From Uranotaenia lowii (lineage: Eukaryota > Arthropoda > Insecta > Diptera > Culicidae), in NCBI RefSeq assembly GCF_029784155.1, contig NC_073693.1:108934683-108998682 (forward strand): 64,000 nt of DNA. Reading direction: 5' to 3'. This document shows positions 58,368 through 64,000 of the stretch, in pieces (position 1 is the stretch's first letter; each line of letters starts with the position of its first letter). The position numbers and the translations under genes are program-made. Under the pieces are notes generated by a model. It was given only the letters and a program-made list of their open reading frames with translations, was not told the DNA's origin and did not search any database.

Positions 58368-60594
58368 CACGGTAAACAAAGTTACTCTGTTCTGTATAAA
58401 AATCCATACAGATTCGAGAAAAGTGTCTCCACTTAGTTTTATGTTTGGGCGCTTTACACAGAGCGTGAGCAAAAAGCTTTTACACATTCGAAAGCTTTCA
58501 GCCAGTTAGTCAATTCTGTATATTTTGACATGGGGGTGTCCATGCATTTTGGAAATTTCTACACAAAAGTAAAGTTGAAAAGAATTTCTTAGAAAAAAAA
58601 GATATCTTTGCAGTAATTAAGTCTTTATTTGTGTCATCAAAGGAAATACAATAGATTTAAACGTATCCATAGCATCGCGTCAGTAGATGCTTGTGAGTTT
58701 TGTGAGAGAATCTGTCAACCTTCTTTGACCGGGTACCATTCGGATCATAACCCAACATCTGGTGCAGAATTTCGGGAGAATCGAGAACCAGATACCGTTC
58801 CGGATTCGATAAACCTGCTCAGCACCGGTTCCTGAAATTAAACCAATCAATTAGGTTCTGTAAAGTGTTACAATAATTTCGGAAACTACTTCTTACCTTT
58901 CAGCCATAGCAGAGGTGTTTCTTTTCCATTGCCGGGTCCCAAGTTGAATTATACCTACTGCAACACAATTCGCCGATTCCGATGCCGATAGGAATTATGT
59001 ACCTGGAACAGAAATCAAAGTTTTTTCTTTGAATTGAAAAAAAGCATCAATTTGGTGAAAAATATTTGAAGTATGTATTATATGAAACCATTGTTTTGAA
59101 TTAATTCCATTAATGAATTCGTTTTCTAAAATAAAATCCAGACAAAATCAGAATGAATATCTAGAGAAGTTCTACCACATTTCAACTTAATCAGTATTCA
59201 TGTTGTAGACAAGCAAAAATTAATTTATCATTTATTGAAATTACAGCAGTAATACGTAACTAATATGCAAGGTCAAGGATAAAACGTTACGGAAATCTTT
59301 AGAAATGTGTTTTATCGTAAAATTTCGCTTTTGAGTAGAATCAATTCGTTTTTAAAAGAAGAATAACTTATCACTAAATTTGATAAAGTCTATTATGCAA
59401 ATGGCATCGATATTTCCAACAATAAATTGTAAAAATCGATACTTACTCTTGGGACGAAGTACTTGAATTTGATGTTGTCTTCATCAAAAACCATGTTCTA
59501 CCATCGTAAGCGACAAAATACTCGTTCCTATTTTTAGTTTTTCCACGTTATAATGAGCTGGATGCCATAGGGTTTCCTCACAGGATTTTATTTAAACGGC
59601 CGCTTCTCGTTGCATCCTGCAAACAAACAAAAATAAATGTTGGTCTCAATAAATTTCTGTCGGTTTTAGAAAATTTCGGACCCGCCGATGACTTTCCGGG
59701 ACCGTTGAAATATTCCGGGTTGGATCACTGCCAATGACGTAACCATTTCAGTTATGAATGTTCATTCATTTAAGGTACCATGAGCAAAGATCGTCTTCTC
59801 GTTTCTAGTTTAGTTTCGGAACACACAGTACACTTTCGGATTCACCTGGAGGCAGTGTTACGTGAGCTTCCCGCACCTTTTTTAATAGTTCTTGGACTTT
59901 CATGAAAATACATTGAGTTGAAAGTACATCAAATCAGTTTTTTTTATGCTCAAAAATATCCTAATAGGAATCTGCAAACAGATAAAAGATACATAAATTG
60001 TACTGATCAACTACCATAGTTGTTTGCTGCAGTTAACCCTATGTTGTTCGGTCTCATTTTTTCAAATGACCGCAGCTGGCTTATTTGTCGGCTTCACCAA
60101 AGAATCGCCCTCAGATTACCGGTTGTCTCCGGTAAATCCATCGAATCAGTTTTCCGCGGTTAGTCCTTCATTTTTCCCAAAACCTTCTTTTGGCCACTTC
60201 GCAGTTTTCTGTTCGCGATGTTCCAGCACCAGTCGATTTTTCAGTTTAAGTACCTATTTCCGCCGAATTCTGCTATCGAAACTCCGAAAAAATAATTCGC
60301 ATATCTCCATGAATGTTTTTCTTCTTGTTACTTGTTTTCTTCTTGGCTCTTTTTTTCATTAAAATAACAGAAAAAGCTCACAGTTAGCCTTGAACATCCC
60401 TTTTCAGCAGATTCCAACAACAGCAAACTTTTTATACAGAGCTGCATAATCGAGTGTTAGTTCAAATATGTATATTGGAAACCCAAAACTACTCAAAATT
60501 GAATTGGGTATATACAAATTGTGAGCAACAACCGATTAGTTATTTTGAAGGTGTAATCGCAATACATTTTATGAATAACTCAATTTTTCCGTGT
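58368..60594 (-). mobile_element. Right arm of the large inverted repeat, 2,227-bp unit
   Basis: This is the reverse complement of 52315-54541 with no length difference; the 68- and 112-codon open frames of the two arms translate identically. This copy is flanked by TA on both sides (58366-58367 region and 60595 region), like a two-base target duplication. The putative transcript with AATAAA therefore runs on the minus strand here. Confidence 0.8.
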
Positions 60595-60603
60595 ACAAAC
60601 TGA

Positions 60604-60667
60604 TTTTAGAACATTTGCAGGATGGCATGGATTTATAAATCCATGCCATCCTGCAAATGTTCTAAAA
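60604..60667. repeat. 64-bp perfect palindrome without loop
   Basis: The 32-bp half starting TTTTAGAACATTTGCAGGAT is followed directly by its exact reverse complement, centred between 60635 and 60636 on ATTTATAAAT. The GCAGGATGGCAT word within it also flanks the inner side of the right arm at about 58349. Confidence 0.95.
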
Positions 60668-60824
60668 CTGCTAACGGGTACCCACGAAATGCAGCGAAAA
60701 TTATGTAAAAAAAGACTCTACCATGCGTCATTTAAGCCTAGTCCAGTGTAAGCGTGTGAGCAAGAATTTGTTTATTTAGTACGGATCGGTGTCATCCTGC
60801 AACGTCTGTCAAGCCTAGTCCACA

Positions 60825-63164
60825 CTACACGCTCGTTTTTGTTTAACCATTTTTGGTTCAAAAATAACCATTTTATGGCTTTGCCCCGAAAACTGCCAAT
60901 ATGGTTATTTTTTAAGAATTTTTCCTTCATAAATTTTAACCATTTTTGTAGTTCTAGGGCATTAACCATAAAATGTTATGTTTTTCATCGTAGCCATTTT
61001 AAAAATAATCGATGTGCAGACGAATGCGTTTTTTTTAATTCATAATACCGCGTAACTCGAGTTCTCATTTAAATCGGTCCCTTGTTATTCTGGAACATCA
61101 AATCTATTGACAATGATAAAAGGTAAACAATTTAATATAAATTATCTTCGAATAAAAATTCTAACCTAAACAAATATTTCAGGACACGGATTAGGAGGCT
61201 CCGCTTTAAATTGATCCGCTGGCAACCGGTTCATCGTAATCAGGCACAACAAACGAAAGCTGAAAAAGCATAGTCGTCGCACTATCTGGAAGCGGACTTC
61301 GCACAATTCCCCGGTAAGTTTTTATTTTCTCTCGAATATTTTTTAAAATAGAATTCAAAGGATAAATAAGGTTGGTTACTGAATGAAACATTCTTGTTTT
61401 AGGTTTTCTATCAATCGTTGCGAAATGCGAGATATTCTAACGACCAGTATTTTCACCATCCGGGAGGAGCTGGAACTGGCTGGACCGCCTGAAAAACATC
61501 ATCCGCCGGTCATGAAGGAATCATTCAAACCTCCGTGAACGAACAGCAGTGGTGTTGTGATACTGATATTTTGGCCATTTGCTGAAGCTATACCACTGAT
61601 GAACTGATGTACAAGCTCGAACAAAAAATCTTCAAAAACTTGTGTAAAATTTCCAGTGTTCTCTTTTAAAGAAGCCGTTAAAAAGTGACGAAAAACAGTG
61701 CCATCTATTGCTTGATTTGTAACTTTTGAACGGCGCAATAGATGGCACTGTTTCTAGATATCTTTTTTGAAAGTAAGAATTTTTCGAGAGGGCGTAATGG
61801 TGTTTGAACTCATTAATAAATAAATTTAAATACAATTAGATGAATTTTGTTCTATATAATTAGATGAATTACGAATAAATTTTAGCTGAGAAAAATAGCA
61901 TCAATATAATGTTGTCACTAGAGAGACTGACGAAATGACAGATAAACAAGCTTGAATTATAAAATTCCAGAAACGTATTCAAAATTTCAAATGCTATCAT
62001 TTTAAGCAAGCCGAATCAACTTTTGAAGTACCTGGTTCTTGGACGAGCGCAACTGAATATGATCTCAAAAATTAATAAACTAACATCGTAGAAAAATGGA
62101 CGGCTTCAATATATTCACAACAAGGTAAATTCATTTGGTTCATTTTATCTTGATTCTTTTTACTAAAGAGGCTAACTAACAACTTTGAACAAGCCAGATG
62201 AACCAGTTATTTTACCCAGTTGAGCTTAAAATTAACAATCCAACGAAGAAATACAGATTCTAGGCTTCTCTGAGCGGGCTTTTAAACGCAACATATCTGT
62301 TTATATTAAGTGCTTCATGGTAGTTTGAAGCAATTTGAAAAACAGCTTCAAGCGTAAAATTTTGATAACGCAAATCAGAAATGTGTAACGAATCTCCAAC
62401 ATCAATTTGCTCGAAACTTGTCAAATAGATACGACCTTTTAGTAATTGACTAACAGTTTGTTATTTTGTTTTGTTTAAATTTCATTTTCTTCTTGACAGT
62501 TCTCTCTGGTGTCCTTGGAGACATCTGGTGGCTCAACCAAAAAACATAAAATTGATTCAAAACGGTCGTCGGGACTTTACACACTTTTCAAGGCTTAGCT
62601 TGTACATCAGTTCATCAGTGGCTATACGGATCTACAAAATGTCACCGAGGCATATGGGATCACCACTTCCGGCTTTGTTCGGAACCGACATAAGTTAGTT
62701 TTTTCATTTGAATCCGGTGGTAATCGTGGGGGGAATCAATTTTGCTGCTTCAAATGCTACCGGGTGTTTCGGCTGTCCTTATCACTTCCTGCTTCCGTCC
62801 ATATATTTTCAAATATCATCTTTTGCCATCATTTCTATGGCAAATAGTACATACGGACAGAAATACAAGGAATAAAATAAACAACATACATATTTGTAAA
62901 CCGTGTTTTTGCTTAATTTTGTCGATAAGTCTATCATAACGTTCAATTCCGCAATATTGCTCTTTATATTTCGTTTAAAAAATAACCATTTTCTTACTTC
63001 TAGGATGCTACAATTTACGATTGAAAAATAACCATATTCAAACTTCTCCCCTAGAAGTCATTTTATGACTTCTCAAGGAGAACTCATAAAATGACATTTC
63101 CCGGGAAAAGGTAAAAAATGGTTATTTTTGAATCGTAAATGGTTTAATGATTTCTAGCGTGTAG
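60825..63164 (+). mobile_element. Terminal-inverted-repeat element, about 2.34 kb, non-autonomous
   Basis: The left end CTACACGCT followed by TTTAACCATTTTTGGTTCAA and AAAATAACCATTTT matches the reverse complement of the right end (CTACACGCT, TTAAACCATTTACGATTCAA, AAAATAACCATTTT) over about 50 bp, at roughly three-quarters identity. Internal blocks echo AAAATAACCAT. It contains no transposase. Splice-like borders (acceptor before 61183, donor after 61313, acceptor before 61403) and an AATAAA at 62871-62876 lie on the plus strand. The target duplication is unclear. Confidence 0.6.
61695..61751. repeat. 17-bp perfect-stem hairpin
   Basis: ACAGTGCCATCTATTGC at 61695-61711 is the exact reverse complement of 61735-61751, with a 23-nt loop. 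It lies inside the 60825-63164 element. Confidence 0.85.
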
Positions 63165-64000
63165 GCAACATGAACTGCGATTTTTGTTATGAGCAGGGTT
63201 GCCAACATTTATTTTCAATAATCAGGGAACTTGCGAAATAAAAATCAGGCAAAATCAGGCAACACACTCACTTGGCGCAACACCTTAAACTTGTAAAATT
63301 GACCCATTATTGCGAACAGCCGAGATCTGTCAAAAAAAGTGTCGTTCCATCGAGTCAATTTTACACATTATTTAGAAAAGCTGGCTTACTAAATAAAGGG
63401 TAGTTTTTTAACTTGTCATTCAGAATATAGAACTCTTTCTGCCGTAGCCGATCTCGTTCGACGATTCAATGAATCGGTTAATGCTGAAAGAAGATCAGTT
63501 GATTGAATATTTTCCTATTCTATAACAGGAGCATGGAAATTATACCTAGCCGAATACAGAAATTCAAAACCAACTGATTTGATTTTATTATTTTCTTTCC
63601 ATCCTTCTGACACTTCAACGGGCTAACATCAAAGGGCTGACATCGCAGAGCGGGCTTCCAAAATAATGTGTAGATTTTACATGCTTACATTACTAATTTG
63701 CACCTCTGTTTGACGTACATGCTGTGTACACTATAAAGGGTACAAGGAGTTTACATGAAAAAGGAGTTAACCCAGTCTTTTCCGATAACGGGTCAAAACT
63801 ACACTATAAGGGGTTGCGCCAGATGAGTGTGAACGTAAAAGTAACGGAAATTACGCTCAAAGTGATGACCTTTTTTTTTTTTTTGATCATCTCTCCACAT
63901 TTTCACTCCAACATGTGTTGTGAGCCTACTTAGATGAATAACTCTACTGCATCAAAGCAATCAAAAGATTCCCTTCAATTCTCTTTTGTAATAAGAATTA
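63165..64000. other. Right edge of the window, no gene seen
   Basis: The word AAATCAGGCAA is repeated near 63242 and 63252. A T homopolymer lies at about 63870-63883. No coding or RNA feature was recognised. Confidence 0.4.

Overview
The window looks like a gene-poor, repeat-dense stretch of a dipteran nuclear genome, most likely a mosquito. The reasons are intron-bearing genes with insect-type orthologues (NURF301/E(bx), ICA69, ARMC8), short introns with consensus GT-AG sites, very AT-rich intergenic DNA, and two Tc1/mariner-superfamily elements of DD37E type (ITmD37E), a family first described from mosquitoes. No bacterial, CRISPR or operon-like organisation is present. The species cannot be fixed from the sequence alone.

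Layout. 1-2382 (minus): 5' part of the NURF301/BPTF chromatin-remodelling gene, with a DDT domain and the first PHD finger; it runs off the left edge. 2383-6600: AT-rich upstream DNA with a possible non-coding first exon near 4.8-5.0 kb. 6600-15130: a very large array of a 9-bp repeat (CATTTTTGT), about 6.3 kb in its core, with higher-order duplications and degenerate edges. 16245-18437 (plus): four coding exons of ICA69. 19024-21558: two DD37E elements, one intact and one decayed, abutting at a single shared TA. 22.3-23.2 kb: decayed repeat DNA. 23386-33000 (minus): an I-clade non-LTR retrotransposon with ORF1 and ORF2 recognisable, split by a 4.5-kb non-autonomous hAT-like insertion (26296-30833) that left an 8-bp target duplication. 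35305-37690 (minus): at least eight coding exons of ARMC8, a CTLH/GID E3-ligase scaffold protein. 38.8-47.5 kb: retrotransposon fragments, a 110-bp triplication, a small two-exon candidate gene at 44.8 kb, R1-like reverse-transcriptase remnants and a tRNA-derived SINE with clear target-site duplications. 47.5-64 kb: no recognisable host gene. It holds hairpins, a pair of inverted 2,227-bp repeats around a 3.8-kb spacer (52315-60594), a 64-bp perfect palindrome, and another terminal-inverted-repeat element (60825-63164).

The three recognised host genes act in unrelated processes (nucleosome remodelling, Golgi/dense-core-vesicle BAR-domain trafficking, ubiquitin-ligase scaffolding), and nothing suggests a functional cluster. 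The most unusual content is structural: the 9-bp satellite that is open in five of six frames, nested transposons with readable order of insertion, and several palindromes. I found no convincing new molecular system. The best candidates for something undescribed are the hairpin-rich SINE body and the two DNA elements that carry splice-site-flanked, polyadenylation-signal-bearing segments without a long reading frame.
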